The notes under the pieces: model-generated | Databases searched by the model: none | The model's input: the letters and a program-made list of their open reading frames with translations, nothing else | Told to the model about the DNA's origin: nothing | Shown: one piece after another, positions 51,322-60,661 of the stretch | How positions within the stretch are numbered: the first letter of the stretch is position 1 | Layout: every line of letters begins with the position of its first letter | Source: Gramella jeungdoensis | Lineage (GTDB): Bacteria > Bacteroidota > Bacteroidia > Flavobacteriales > Flavobacteriaceae | Length of the DNA: 64,000 nucleotides | Reading direction: 5' to 3' | NCBI RefSeq assembly: GCF_023805255.1 | Contig: NZ_JAMSCK010000002.1 | Span: forward strand, 682,001-746,000 | Position numbers and translations under genes: made by a program

Positions 51322-52167
51322 ATGCAAAATCCCTTGGTATCCATAATAATTCCCACGTACAACCGGTCAGAACTTATACTACAAACCTTAAAGTCGGTGG
51401 TGGGTCAATCTTTTCAAAATTGGGAATGCCTTGTTATTGATGATGGATCTACTGATGCTACAAAGGAAACGGTACTTTCGATTAAAGATGAACGTATTAG
51501 GTATTTTTACAAAGATCACGGAGAAAGAAGCCGGGCCAGGAACTTTGGCCTGGACCATGCAAAAGGGGCATATATCCAATTCCTTGATTCGGATGATCTA
51601 TTGGATGAAAGAAAACTTGAACTTTCGGTCTCAAAATTAGAACCGTCAGGTAAACAATTGGTGGTCACCAATTTCAAAATGTTTAAAAATAAAGGAGATG
51701 AATTATTACCTCCATATTGTGAGCTAAATGAAGATCGGCTTACATTTGATAGTATTTTGAATGACTGGGATGATGTCTTTAACATTCCAATTCATTGCGG
51801 ATTATTTGACCGCTCTACTTTACAAAACTTTAGATTTCCTGTCGAGCTGGATTCCAAAGAAGACTGGTTTTTATGGCTTCACGTAACTCAACAAAATGTT
51901 GAAGTAAAATTTATAGATGAGTCTTTGGTTTATAATCGCACTCCTTTCTCAAACTCAGATGTAGAACTTAATGATGAACATGAAAATGAAGTGTACCGGA
52001 TACTGGCAAATTATATAGCTATTGATAAATTAATCGAATTTTACCATTGTCAACTCGAGAAAAAAAATCACAAAATCTTGCAGCTTGAAAACTCTCTAAA
52101 AAATTTAAGGAATACTCGAAGTTATAGAATAATAAGCATTTTAAAAGGATTCCTCAATAAAAAGTAA
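51322..52167 (+). CDS. Glycosyltransferase family 2
   Basis: GT-A transferase of 281 residues. VSIIIPTYNRSELILQTLKS, CLVIDDGSTDATKETVLSIK and the DXD-like FLDSDDLLDERKLEL are clear, with SKEDWFLWLHVTQQNVEVKF in the acceptor half. A short coiled-coil-like tail (CQLEKKNHKILQLENSLKNL) ends the protein. It is the second of three consecutive GT2 genes. Confidence 0.9.
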   Translation: MQNPLVSIIIPTYNRSELILQTLKSVVGQSFQNWECLVIDDGSTDATKETVLSIKDERIRYFYKDHGERSRARNFGLDHAKGAYIQFLDSDDLLDERKLELSVSKLEPSGKQLVVTNFKMFKNKGDELLPPYCELNEDRLTFDSILNDWDDVFNIPIHCGLFDRSTLQNFRFPVELDSKEDWFLWLHVTQQNVEVKFIDESLVYNRTPFSNSDVELNDEHENEVYRILANYIAIDKLIEFYHCQLEKKNHKILQLENSLKNLRNTRSYRIISILKGFLNKK

Positions 52168-52172
52168 ACCAT

Positions 52173-53105
52173 ATGGAACCTACAAATATTAAGGTTTATG
52201 CTTTGATATTAAATTATAACACGGCAGAAGAGAGTATTAAGCTTTATAATAACCTGGCAGATTTTTCATTTTATTTTCTGAAAATACTTATTATCGATAA
52301 TGCATCGAATAATAACGATATAAATAGACTCAAAGAACATATTCCGGAGGATCAGCTGATTCTTAATAATAGTAATCTGGGTTATGCAGGTGGTAATAAT
52401 GTTGGTTTAGATATAGCGCTCAAGAATAATGCGGATTATGTTTGGCTTCTAAATCCGGATATAAGGGTTGATGTACATGCTCTTCCTTTATTAATTGAAA
52501 CTTTTGAAGAAAATGACATGCTGGCTGCTGTTGGTCCAAGGATAATCAGAAGGGAGAATAGGGAAAGAATCTTCACCGATGGCGATTATATTTTAATGGA
52601 TGAAAATTGCAGTACCATACAAAAAAACTTTAATAAGCCGGTGGCTGAAGTTGGAAGGGAAATTAATTTTGAAGTAGATTATATAGATGGTAGCTGTGTG
52701 ATGTTCAGTGCCGACGCACTGAAAAAATTAGGAAGGTTGCCTGAAGAATATTTTCTTTATTTCGAAGAAACCGACTGGTGTTTTAACGCAAGGTCTCATG
52801 GATGGTATTTAGGGGTGAATACCTTTGCTGTGGTTTATAATAAAACAAGTAAGAAAAGAGAAAACTTCCACTATTATTTTAACCGCAATAAACTGATTTT
52901 TTCTAAAAAATACCATCCTAACTATAAACAAGTTAGAAATTACTATATCAAAGAAATCTTTAAAGAGTTTATAAACTGGTTAAAGCATGGCCGGTTTCGA
53001 CCATTTTTCAAATATTATGTAAAAGGAGTGCTTGCTGGAATATATAGAAATTGTTTCGTTTCCAGAGTTTTAGATAGAATCAATTTTTCTATTAATTCCC
53101 GGTAG
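52173..53105 (+). CDS. Glycosyltransferase family 2 (rhamnosyltransferase-like)
   Basis: GT-A transferase of 310 residues. YALILNYNTAEESIKLYNNL, IIDNASNNNDINRLKEHI, SNLGYAGGNNVGLDIALKNN and VWLLNPDIRVDV match the group that includes rhamnosyltransferases such as WbbL; DGSCVMFSADALKKLGRLPE and FLYFEETDWCFNARSHGW are the conserved acceptor-side motifs. It ends 17 bp before the convergent GT11 gene. The exact sugar is uncertain. Confidence 0.88.
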   Translation: MEPTNIKVYALILNYNTAEESIKLYNNLADFSFYFLKILIIDNASNNNDINRLKEHIPEDQLILNNSNLGYAGGNNVGLDIALKNNADYVWLLNPDIRVDVHALPLLIETFEENDMLAAVGPRIIRRENRERIFTDGDYILMDENCSTIQKNFNKPVAEVGREINFEVDYIDGSCVMFSADALKKLGRLPEEYFLYFEETDWCFNARSHGWYLGVNTFAVVYNKTSKKRENFHYYFNRNKLIFSKKYHPNYKQVRNYYIKEIFKEFINWLKHGRFRPFFKYYVKGVLAGIYRNCFVSRVLDRINFSINSR

Positions 53106-53122
53106 TTAAGCGGATCTCCTAT

Positions 53123-54001
53123 TTATAATTGTATCCAGCCTTTTGGGATAAGATCTGAAATATTGAAATTTTGCTTTGCAAACCATTTTTTTGGAGCAAT
53201 GACCAGTTTTTCAGAATTCTTATTTAACCAGGCGCTCCACCAGCTATAGGAACTATTGGCGATTATATTGTGCTTGCATGTTTTCATTAAGAACATGTCT
53301 ATCCATGCTTCTTCAGATGTATTTTCAATAAAAGTCTTTTCGCAGGCAAACTCCTTAAATTCATTTCTTACCCATTTTGGATCATCTGAAAAGAAAAAGA
53401 AATGTGGATTTTCAATTTTTTCTTTCAGAAATTCAATTGCTTTTTGGTAATAAGATCTATTACAGTTTCCGTGAAATTCCTGGGTAAGCCTGTTTTGCAC
53501 ATAATCGCCCCGTCTTATATGAACTGCTACAGAATTAACAGCTTTAATTTCCTGTAAATAAGATTTATTTATACTGTTTAATGTATGCGATGGAAAAGAG
53601 AAGATTTCATCTATTAAATTCTCGTAACCTTTAAAATATAAATAACTCTGAAAGTATCCAGAAAGGTATATAGGGGGCTGAAAGTTTAATACATTCTCAT
53701 TATAACCAAATTTCTTTTCCATGAAGATCCTAGGATAATTGATTCCCATTTTTCTTTTTATCTTGCTTAAAATAGTTGGACTAAAAAAAAGATCAATCTT
53801 CGCTTTATCAGCAAATTTGTATGTATTAGGAAAAACATCTAATTCAAAACTTCTAGCAGTAAGACCAGAGATTTTAGATTCCTGCCTAAAAAAACGATTA
53901 TCAATAAAAAGATCTGTCCCTTCTTTTTTTTCTATAATTCTGCCAAGGGCATATTGGAACATTTGATTTCCGAGACCACCTTTCAGTTTTATACAGATCA
54001 T
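53123..54001 (-). CDS. Alpha-1,2-fucosyltransferase, GT11 family (second copy)
   Basis: GT11 fucosyltransferase of 292 residues. The N-terminus ICIKLKGGLGNQMFQYALGR is canonical, the HxRRGDY motif is intact as VAVHIRRGDYVQNRLTQEFH, and IIANSSYSWWSAWLNKNSEK is the late motif. I use the ATG at 54001, because the 28 upstream residues in the same frame lie in the neighbouring gene and lack similarity. It follows the FkbM gene with a 1-bp gap, both against the direction of the locus. Confidence 0.93.
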   Translation of the reverse strand: MICIKLKGGLGNQMFQYALGRIIEKKEGTDLFIDNRFFRQESKISGLTARSFELDVFPNTYKFADKAKIDLFFSPTILSKIKRKMGINYPRIFMEKKFGYNENVLNFQPPIYLSGYFQSYLYFKGYENLIDEIFSFPSHTLNSINKSYLQEIKAVNSVAVHIRRGDYVQNRLTQEFHGNCNRSYYQKAIEFLKEKIENPHFFFFSDDPKWVRNEFKEFACEKTFIENTSEEAWIDMFLMKTCKHNIIANSSYSWWSAWLNKNSEKLVIAPKKWFAKQNFNISDLIPKGWIQL

Positions 54002-54002
54002 A

Positions 54003-54740
54003 TCAGTTTTTTTGCCAGAATTCCTTTTTAACAAATATGGAGTTGATGTTGGTATCTGCATACAGAATATATCCCTTTTCCTCAATATACTTAACCAAAG
54101 TAAGGTTCTTTTTACCTTTGCCGGATGTTGAAAATGAAATTGTTTCTATGCAAATTACAATGGGAAAATTGGAAATAAAGTCTATTTGGTTTATTATTTG
54201 TTCTTCCATGCCTTCAGCATCAATATTTAAGAATTGTGGGAATTTCCCATTTGCATAGTTTTTTAAAATATCTCCAATAGTTCTTACCTCAATTTTCTTA
54301 ATCTCCTTGATTTTAAAATTGCCTTCCGTTGAATATCTCTCTGCTTCATTTTTTGAAAAGGTATTTAAGGTTGCTGAGGAAATAATGTAAAAATCCAATA
54401 AATCATTAGTCCCTCCAATGCCAATGTTAAGATTGGTGTCTTCTTTACGGTGTATAGGAAATTTCTGAAATAAATAAGGATCAGGTTCAATATTTATGCC
54501 TCTTGAACCATTTTTGTAAAAAAGAGCAGTATTACTGATAAAAAAGGGATGATGGGCTCCTATGTCTAAATAGGTTGGTTTTTTTATGCCTATATAATCA
54601 AATATAAATTTTACTATCAGATCTTCCCCACTTTGAGAATAGGATATTTTCCTATTACTAAGGTCTTCTCTATTGCAAAAAGTAGTAATGTATAATTGTT
54701 TAAAACTTGTTTTTATTTTTTGGATCATTTTTCCTTCCAT
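54003..54740 (-). CDS. FkbM family methyltransferase (first copy)
   Basis: SAM-dependent methyltransferase of 245 residues. SYSQSGEDLIVKFIFDYIGI, PTYLDIGAHHPFFISNTALF (motif I) and RGINIEPDPYLFQKFPIHRK are typical of FkbM-type enzymes, as is FPQFLNIDAEGMEEQIINQI near residue 175. It forms a minus-strand pair with the second GT11 gene, so it may methylate a fucose or its neighbour (inference). An alternative start lies four codons in. Confidence 0.9.
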   Translation of the reverse strand: MEGKMIQKIKTSFKQLYITTFCNREDLSNRKISYSQSGEDLIVKFIFDYIGIKKPTYLDIGAHHPFFISNTALFYKNGSRGINIEPDPYLFQKFPIHRKEDTNLNIGIGGTNDLLDFYIISSATLNTFSKNEAERYSTEGNFKIKEIKKIEVRTIGDILKNYANGKFPQFLNIDAEGMEEQIINQIDFISNFPIVICIETISFSTSGKGKKNLTLVKYIEEKGYILYADTNINSIFVKKEFWQKN

Positions 54741-54888
54741 TCAATCATGGATTTTGGAATAAAATAAAACAAATTAATTTAAAATATTAATCGAGGGAGG
54801 TTTAAAGAAATTTATTCTATCAACAGAATTCTATAATTATGCCTTAATTTTGGATTCGAAAATATTTTAAAAGGTAAAAAATTATAAT

Positions 54889-55926
54889 TTGAAAGTTTTC
54901 CTGCCATTTATTAACAAATATACTTACCTCAATGAAATAGAGAAGTTCTCGGACTTCCAATTTGAAAAAAATCATTTTTTAAAGTATGACGATTCCTTTA
55001 AAATTATAAATATTCACTGGCCCGAGGCTATTTTTAATTGGAAAGAACCTTCTAATTCTGAACTGGATCAATTAGAAAAGGAAATTGCTAACTGGAAGAA
55101 GCACTCAAAACTTGTTTATACCAAGCATGATTTGGAAAGGGTTAAAGGTACTACTCCTAATTTCAAGAGACTGTTTAGGATTATCGAAAAAAACACAGAC
55201 CTTTTTATTCATCTCGGAGATTATAGTAAAAAACTATACAAAGTTCTGTATCCTGAGACTACACATATAGTAATTCCGCATCCATGCTTTGAACAGAGTT
55301 TTGAAAAGATCCCAAAGCAGGAGGCGAGAAATAGGTTGGGTATAGATAAAGAGGCTCTGGTGATCATAGCTCCGGGGCAAGTAAGGACCTTCAAGGAGAG
55401 AAAACTGATACTTGATTCTTTTAAAAAAATAAAAGAGGAAAATAAGGTTCTTATAGCTACCAATATGCTCAATGAACTGAAATATGATTTTAGAGGTAGA
55501 GTGAAAATGCAGAGATTCTTTGACGTTCAGCAATACCTGAAAATGCGGTTTCGTAAAAAATATCAGCCTCCAGAATATCTTTTTACATATGAGAGTATAA
55601 GTAGTAATGATTTTTCTATAAGATTATCGGCAGCTGATATTGTGCTGGTCCCGAGAACTGACCTGCTGAATTCAGGGAATGTTTTATTGGGTTTATCTTT
55701 TGGAAAAGTAACAGTAGGTCCGGCAATCGGCAATATTGAACAACAGTTAGTTGACCATAAATTACCCCTGTTTGATCCTAATTCCATAACTTCAGTGGTC
55801 GAAGCTTTGGAACAGGGAATTGAAATGTATAAGAAAGGCATATTCCCGAAACCTTTGGAAAAATATCTTCCTGAAAATGTGGCCAAAGAATATGACAGGG
55901 TTTTTAAAGAATTATTGAAAGAATGA
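54889..55926 (+). CDS. GT-B fold glycosyltransferase (GT4-like)
   Basis: A 345-residue protein. INIHWPEAIFNWKEPSNSEL, then VYTKHDLERVKGTTPNFKRL and HIVIPHPCFEQSFEKIPKQE, form the N-terminal domain end, and IIAPGQVRTFKERKLILDSF opens the donor domain. The late segment ADIVLVPRTDLLNSGNVLLG with GKVTVGPAIGNIEQQL is where GT4 enzymes bind the nucleotide sugar. It starts with TTG at 54889. Its end overlaps the next GT2 gene by 4 bp. Confidence 0.8.
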   Translation: MKVFLPFINKYTYLNEIEKFSDFQFEKNHFLKYDDSFKIINIHWPEAIFNWKEPSNSELDQLEKEIANWKKHSKLVYTKHDLERVKGTTPNFKRLFRIIEKNTDLFIHLGDYSKKLYKVLYPETTHIVIPHPCFEQSFEKIPKQEARNRLGIDKEALVIIAPGQVRTFKERKLILDSFKKIKEENKVLIATNMLNELKYDFRGRVKMQRFFDVQQYLKMRFRKKYQPPEYLFTYESISSNDFSIRLSAADIVLVPRTDLLNSGNVLLGLSFGKVTVGPAIGNIEQQLVDHKLPLFDPNSITSVVEALEQGIEMYKKGIFPKPLEKYLPENVAKEYDRVFKELLKE

Positions 55927-56762
55927 ATCAGAAGGTTTCTATAATTATAGCATGTTATAATGATCCTGATATAGCCACAGCTATAAATTCGGCATATGAA
56001 CAGGAGTATAAGGATAGAGAGATCATTGTGGTAGATGATGGGAGTAATTCAATAATTAAATCAATTATAGAAGCAAACAGCAATAAAATTGATATTTTAC
56101 TTTCCCAGGAAAATAAAGGTCAGGCAATGGCCAGGAACTCAGGAATAGAGAAAAGTTCGGGGAAATTCATACTGAATCATGATTCCGATGATTTTTTTGA
56201 AAAGTCATTTTGTTCAAAGGCGGTAGAAGTTTTTAATAAGGAAAAAGATGTAAAAATAGTAACCTCCAAAATCAAGAGATTTAAGAAAGATGGCAACAAT
56301 GATATTATTGTGCCTGAAGGAGGAAGCTATGAAAATTTTTTGTTTTCTAACGGGGCTCCCGGTAGTTCAATGTTTCTTAGATCGGAATGGGAACGCGTGA
56401 GTGGCTATGAGGAAATACTTCCCATTCTTGGTTTTGAAGACTGGGAACTTTATTTGAATATGCTTAAAGACGGGGGACGTGCTTATGTTATTGATGAAGT
56501 GCTTTTCCATTATCAGGTCAGGGAAGGGTCAACCACCCAGCTTATAAAAAATGAAAAGGATGAAAAATTCAGGCATATAATTCTTAAGCATCGCGATTTG
56601 TACTCCAGTTCAGATCATTTTGCATCCCTGGTGAATACTCTCTTTAAAAGGGTTGAGAAAAATAAAGCAGCCCAGGGAAGGATTCTTGACCGACCTGAGT
56701 ACAGGCTGGGAAAACTGTTTCTGAAACCCATGCGAACAATCAAAAACCTATTTAAAAAATAA
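55923..56762 (+). CDS. Glycosyltransferase family 2
   Basis: GT-A transferase of 279 residues. VSIIIACYNDPDIATAINSA, IIVVDDGSNSIIKSIIEANS and NHDSDDFFEKSFCSKAVEVF are the main motifs; GAPGSSMFLRSEWERVSGYE and LGFEDWELYLNMLKDGGRAY form the acceptor half. The start overlaps the previous stop by 4 bp (ATGA) and the next gene follows after 4 bp, so three glycosyltransferases are translationally linked. Confidence 0.9.
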   Translation: MNQKVSIIIACYNDPDIATAINSAYEQEYKDREIIVVDDGSNSIIKSIIEANSNKIDILLSQENKGQAMARNSGIEKSSGKFILNHDSDDFFEKSFCSKAVEVFNKEKDVKIVTSKIKRFKKDGNNDIIVPEGGSYENFLFSNGAPGSSMFLRSEWERVSGYEEILPILGFEDWELYLNMLKDGGRAYVIDEVLFHYQVREGSTTQLIKNEKDEKFRHIILKHRDLYSSSDHFASLVNTLFKRVEKNKAAQGRILDRPEYRLGKLFLKPMRTIKNLFKK

Positions 56763-56766
56763 TTTT

Positions 56767-57708
56767 GTGACAAACGAGCTTGTTTCCATTATTATGGCTA
56801 CTTATAACAGAGAGAGCTTTATTAACGACGCTCTTAATTCCATAAAGGAACAAACTTATTCCAACTGGGAATGTATCGTGGTTGACGATGGAAGTGCAGA
56901 TAATACCCGGGAAATTTTGAAAGGATGGACGGAGAAGGACAATAGGTTTAAGTACGTCCAGCGCCCGGATGACCATAAAAAAGGACTTCCAGGGAGCAGG
57001 AATTATGGCTTATCTCTCGCTTCAGGAAATTATATCATCTTCTTTGATGATGATGATATTGTTCATCCGGCCAACCTTGAAACCTGTGTATCACTTCTTA
57101 AAAACAACTCTGTTTTTTTCTGTAGATATGATAAACAACCTTTTAATGAAACAAGTGATTTAGGAGCATTTGCTACTACAGATGAAATAGTTTTTCAAAA
57201 TTTTGGAGTTGATCGAATAGATGAAATGATTACCGGGGAAGTTCCCTTTGCCTCTTGTGGGGTAATGTGGAAAAAAGATTGCTTTGAGAATTTAAGGTTT
57301 AATGAAGACCTGATGTATGCCGAAGAATGGGAATGCTACACCCGCATACTTATTAAAGGATTTCAAGGCGTTTCCATAAATGAGGTCCTGTATTATAACA
57401 GGAAACATTCAAACTCCAATACCGGGCAGTTTTATAAAAATGACCCTGTGAGGAGAGGCTCTTATATTAAAGCGATTAAAATGGTTATAGACCATTTACA
57501 ACAGGCAGGCTTGCTTTCAAGGAAGCTTGAAATCTTCTTTTTAAGAATGGGCTTCTTCCTGAAAGAATATTCAGTTATTAAATATACCTTGGACAAATCT
57601 GAGGCTGGGAAGCTTAGGAGGATTAAATTTAGTGCAGGGTATAAGCTCTATCCAGTGTTAAGGCCTGTTTTTATATTGAAGAAAAAGTTAAAAGATCTTT
57701 TAAAGTGA
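56767..57708 (+). CDS. Glycosyltransferase family 2
   Basis: GT-A transferase of 313 residues starting with GTG at 56767. VSIIMATYNRESFINDALNS, CIVVDDGSADNTREILKGWT and IIFFDDDDIVHPANLETCVS (metal site) are clear, with FASCGVMWKKDCFENLRFNE and YAEEWECYTRILIKGFQGVS later. Its stop overlaps the wecB GTG start by 4 bp (GTGA). Specificity is unknown. Confidence 0.9.
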   Translation: MTNELVSIIMATYNRESFINDALNSIKEQTYSNWECIVVDDGSADNTREILKGWTEKDNRFKYVQRPDDHKKGLPGSRNYGLSLASGNYIIFFDDDDIVHPANLETCVSLLKNNSVFFCRYDKQPFNETSDLGAFATTDEIVFQNFGVDRIDEMITGEVPFASCGVMWKKDCFENLRFNEDLMYAEEWECYTRILIKGFQGVSINEVLYYNRKHSNSNTGQFYKNDPVRRGSYIKAIKMVIDHLQQAGLLSRKLEIFFLRMGFFLKEYSVIKYTLDKSEAGKLRRIKFSAGYKLYPVLRPVFILKKKLKDLLK

Positions 57709-58814
57709 GAATTCTTGTTTGTTTTGGAACCCGTCCCGAAGCCGTTAAAATGGCTCCAATATGTGCAGAATTGGATAGGAGAAATATGTCATATGCTATT
57801 TGTGTAACTGCACAGCACAGAGAAATGATGGACCAGGTACTGGAATTTTTTGAGATGGAACCAGATTACGATCTGGATCTCATGAGGGAAGATCAATCCT
57901 TAAACAAATTAACTTCGAGTATCTTCACTGAAATTGATGCTGTTTTTGATGATTTTAAACCGGATACGGTTTTAGTACAGGGTGATACTACTACGGCAGC
58001 AGCTATTGCAATGGCGGCCTATTACAGAAAAATAAAAGTTGGGCATATAGAAGCGGGATTACGAACCTATAATAAAGACGCCCCTTTTCCTGAAGAGGTG
58101 AACAGACAGGTTATTTCCCGAATAGCGAGTTATCATTTTGCTCCTACCAAAAAGGCAGCTTTTAATCTTATTGAGGAAAGGATACCTGAAGAAACTATTC
58201 TAATTACCGGAAATACAGTGGTTGATGCGCTGAAAATAAGCTTAGAGAAGGTGGGTACATCTACTTACTCTAGTGAGATAATAAGTGATCTAAAGTCCAG
58301 GCTGAATCCAAAAAATAAATTAATACTTGTCACCGGCCACAGAAGGGAAAATTTTGGCGAGGGACTAAAAAATATTTGTGAAGCCCTTCGGAAACTGGCG
58401 AATAATGATCCTGTAGATATAATTTATCCCGTACATCTCAATCCCAATGTATCAGTTCCTGTCTACTCAATGCTGGGTAATAGGCCTAATATTTTTTTAA
58501 TTCAGCCCGTTATTTATCCAGACTTTATATGGTTAATGAAAGAGGCTGATATTATAATATCTGATTCCGGAGGAATTCAGGAAGAAGCTCCATCCCTTAA
58601 TAAACCTGTACTGGTTACCAGAGAATTTACTGAAAGAACGGAAGGGGTTGAAGAAGGTTTTTCATTCCTGGTGGGAACCAATAAAGAAAATATTGTACTT
58701 AAAACCAGAGAAATTTTGAGTAAACCTAGGCATAATGCTAATGTGTCGAATCCATATGGAGATGGTAAAGCTGCTGAACATATAATCTCATTTCTGGAGA
58801 ACCAGGAATTATGA
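57705..58814 (+). CDS. wecB: UDP-N-acetylglucosamine 2-epimerase (non-hydrolysing)
   Basis: Interconverts UDP-GlcNAc and UDP-ManNAc; 369 residues, the usual length. CFGTRPEAVKMAPICAELDR opens the protein, VQGDTTTAAAIAMAAYYRKI and VGHIEAGLRTYNKDAPFPEE are signatures, and SDSGGIQEEAPSLNKPVLVT with RTEGVEEG forms the late nucleotide-binding part. It starts with GTG and overlaps the previous stop by 4 bp. It points to an N-acetylmannosamine-derived sugar in the polymer. No UDP-ManNAc dehydrogenase gene is visible. Confidence 0.96.
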   Translation: MRILVCFGTRPEAVKMAPICAELDRRNMSYAICVTAQHREMMDQVLEFFEMEPDYDLDLMREDQSLNKLTSSIFTEIDAVFDDFKPDTVLVQGDTTTAAAIAMAAYYRKIKVGHIEAGLRTYNKDAPFPEEVNRQVISRIASYHFAPTKKAAFNLIEERIPEETILITGNTVVDALKISLEKVGTSTYSSEIISDLKSRLNPKNKLILVTGHRRENFGEGLKNICEALRKLANNDPVDIIYPVHLNPNVSVPVYSMLGNRPNIFLIQPVIYPDFIWLMKEADIIISDSGGIQEEAPSLNKPVLVTREFTERTEGVEEGFSFLVGTNKENIVLKTREILSKPRHNANVSNPYGDGKAAEHIISFLENQEL

Positions 58815-58834
58815 ACTTTCATTGAACACTTTGG

Positions 58835-59758
58835 ATGAGAAGATTAAAAAAAGAGCTAATTAGATGGATTAAAGTTATTTTAAATAAACTACCTTATATA
58901 AGTACCTTACACCGTCTAAGTTCTTATTCCAAGTTTCCTGCTGGACATTACTATTCTCCTGTGGTTTCTCCAGAATATATTTTAGAAAAAGAAGACCTGA
59001 TATGGCCTTCCCATAAAAATCATGAAATAAACGGATTGGATTTAAATGCGGATAGACAGTTGCAACTTGTCAAAGAATTTATGGTTTTTTACGATCAAAT
59101 CAATTTTAAAGAGCATTGGCAGGATACAACCGGCTATTTTCTGAACAATAGTTATTATGGTCATAGTGATGGGATAATTCTGTATTGCTTTTTAAGATTT
59201 TTTAAACCTAAAAGGGTGATTGAGGTTGGATCGGGATTCTCCTCTGCTTTAATGCTTGAGGTAAATGAAGGTTTTCTGGATTATTTAATAGATTTTACTT
59301 TTATCGATCCTTATCCTGAAGCCCGGTTAATTAAATTATTTGAAAAATATAAGAATTCAATCAAAGCAGAAATACTAAGAAAAGAAGTACAGGAGGTAGA
59401 TATTAATAGTTTCGGGCAACTTGAATCGGGAGACATATTGTTTATTGATAGTTCTCATGTAGTAAAGACGGGTAGTGATGTTAATCATCTTATTCTTAAC
59501 GTGTTGCCATTGTTGCAAAAAGGAGTGATAATTCATTTCCACGATATTTATTTCCCCTTTGAATATCCCAGGTCTTGGGTTCTTAATGGTTTTGGATGGG
59601 CCGAAGCTTATCTAATTAAAGCTTTTCTTATGTACAATAAAGATTTTGAGATCCTATTTTTTAATGATTATCTGAATAAATTACATAGTTCATGTTTCGA
59701 TGATATGCCTCTGGTAAGAGATTATAGTGGTAGTAGTCTTTGGTTAAGAAAGCTCTGA
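58835..59758 (+). CDS. Class I SAM-dependent methyltransferase
   Basis: A 307-residue protein. After a basic N-terminus, GYFLNNSYYGHSDGIILYCF precedes motif I, RVIEVGSGFSSALMLEVNEG; DFTFIDPYPEARLIKLFEKY, ILFIDSSHVVKTGSDVNHLI and GVIIHFHDIYFPFEYPRSWV follow. The ID/DSSH and HDI segments resemble metal-dependent O-methyltransferases. It follows wecB after 20 bp. The substrate is not known; a sugar hydroxyl is likely from context. Confidence 0.83.
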   Translation: MRRLKKELIRWIKVILNKLPYISTLHRLSSYSKFPAGHYYSPVVSPEYILEKEDLIWPSHKNHEINGLDLNADRQLQLVKEFMVFYDQINFKEHWQDTTGYFLNNSYYGHSDGIILYCFLRFFKPKRVIEVGSGFSSALMLEVNEGFLDYLIDFTFIDPYPEARLIKLFEKYKNSIKAEILRKEVQEVDINSFGQLESGDILFIDSSHVVKTGSDVNHLILNVLPLLQKGVIIHFHDIYFPFEYPRSWVLNGFGWAEAYLIKAFLMYNKDFEILFFNDYLNKLHSSCFDDMPLVRDYSGSSLWLRKL

Positions 59759-59793
59759 AATGAAGTATAATAATCGAAATATTTAAATTATTA

Positions 59794-60579
59794 ATGAAAT
59801 TTCTTCAAAGCAATTTTATTTCTCCTCAAGTAAAAAAAATTATTAAGAGAATACCATTTCTACAGTCTATTCTTCTAAGAAACATTTACAGAAATAAAAA
59901 TTCTATTAGATATTGGATAGACAGATATCTTCCAAACAGGAATTTTATGATTGTTCAAATAGGATCCAATGATGGTGTAACAGGTGATCCGTTACATAAT
60001 ATAATTCTTCAGAAATCTAACTGGAGGATATTATTTGTAGAACCGGTTCCTTATCTCTTTAAAAAACTAATGTCAAATTATCCGAAAAGTGACAGGTTTC
60101 TATTTGAGAATGTAGCTATTAATGAAGGAAAAAAACAGCGTTTTTATTATGTAACTAAAGAAGCGAATAAAAATTTAAGTCTGCCTGTATGGTATGATCA
60201 GTTAGGCTCTTTCAAAAAAAGCCATATTCTTAAACATTTAGACGGTATTCTTGAGCCGTATATTAAGGAATTGGAAGTAGAAGGAGCTAAACTTGAAATT
60301 TTACTTAAGAAACATAAGGTTAGAAACCTGGATTTTCTTCATATAGATACTGAAGGCTACGACTGGAAGATACTTTCCCAACTTGACCTGGATATTTTTC
60401 GACCTCGCCTTATCCTTTTTGAATTTAAACATTTAAGTAAAAAGGATAGGCAAAATGCTGTTTCTTTTCTGGATAAGGATTTCAATATATATGTATTTGA
60501 ATTCGATTACTTGTGCATAAGGAAAGAAATCATGAAAAGAAAGGATTTGAAAACACTGATCGGTTATAAAATTAATTAA
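59794..60579 (+). CDS. FkbM family methyltransferase (second copy)
   Basis: A 261-residue protein with NFMIVQIGSNDGVTGDPLHN as motif I, ILFVEPVPYLFKKLMSNYPK after it and LDFLHIDTEGYDWKILSQLD as the characteristic FkbM C-terminal motif. The N-terminal 45 residues are basic and hydrophobic and may touch the membrane. It differs clearly from the copy at 54003. It probably O-methylates a sugar in the polymer. An 82-bp gap with a weak hairpin follows. Confidence 0.88.
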   Translation: MKFLQSNFISPQVKKIIKRIPFLQSILLRNIYRNKNSIRYWIDRYLPNRNFMIVQIGSNDGVTGDPLHNIILQKSNWRILFVEPVPYLFKKLMSNYPKSDRFLFENVAINEGKKQRFYYVTKEANKNLSLPVWYDQLGSFKKSHILKHLDGILEPYIKELEVEGAKLEILLKKHKVRNLDFLHIDTEGYDWKILSQLDLDIFRPRLILFEFKHLSKKDRQNAVSFLDKDFNIYVFEFDYLCIRKEIMKRKDLKTLIGYKIN

Positions 60580-60661
60580 ACCAATATGACCAAACGAAAG
60601 ATTAGTTTCATTTTCATGTTTTATTAAAAGCTATATTTTAGCTTAAATTTCTAAGAGCTAA

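Noticed and set aside
60620-60650. Terminator before the GT-B gene at 60662
   Set aside because: The AAGCTA/TAGCTT stem has only six A/T-rich pairs and no T run.
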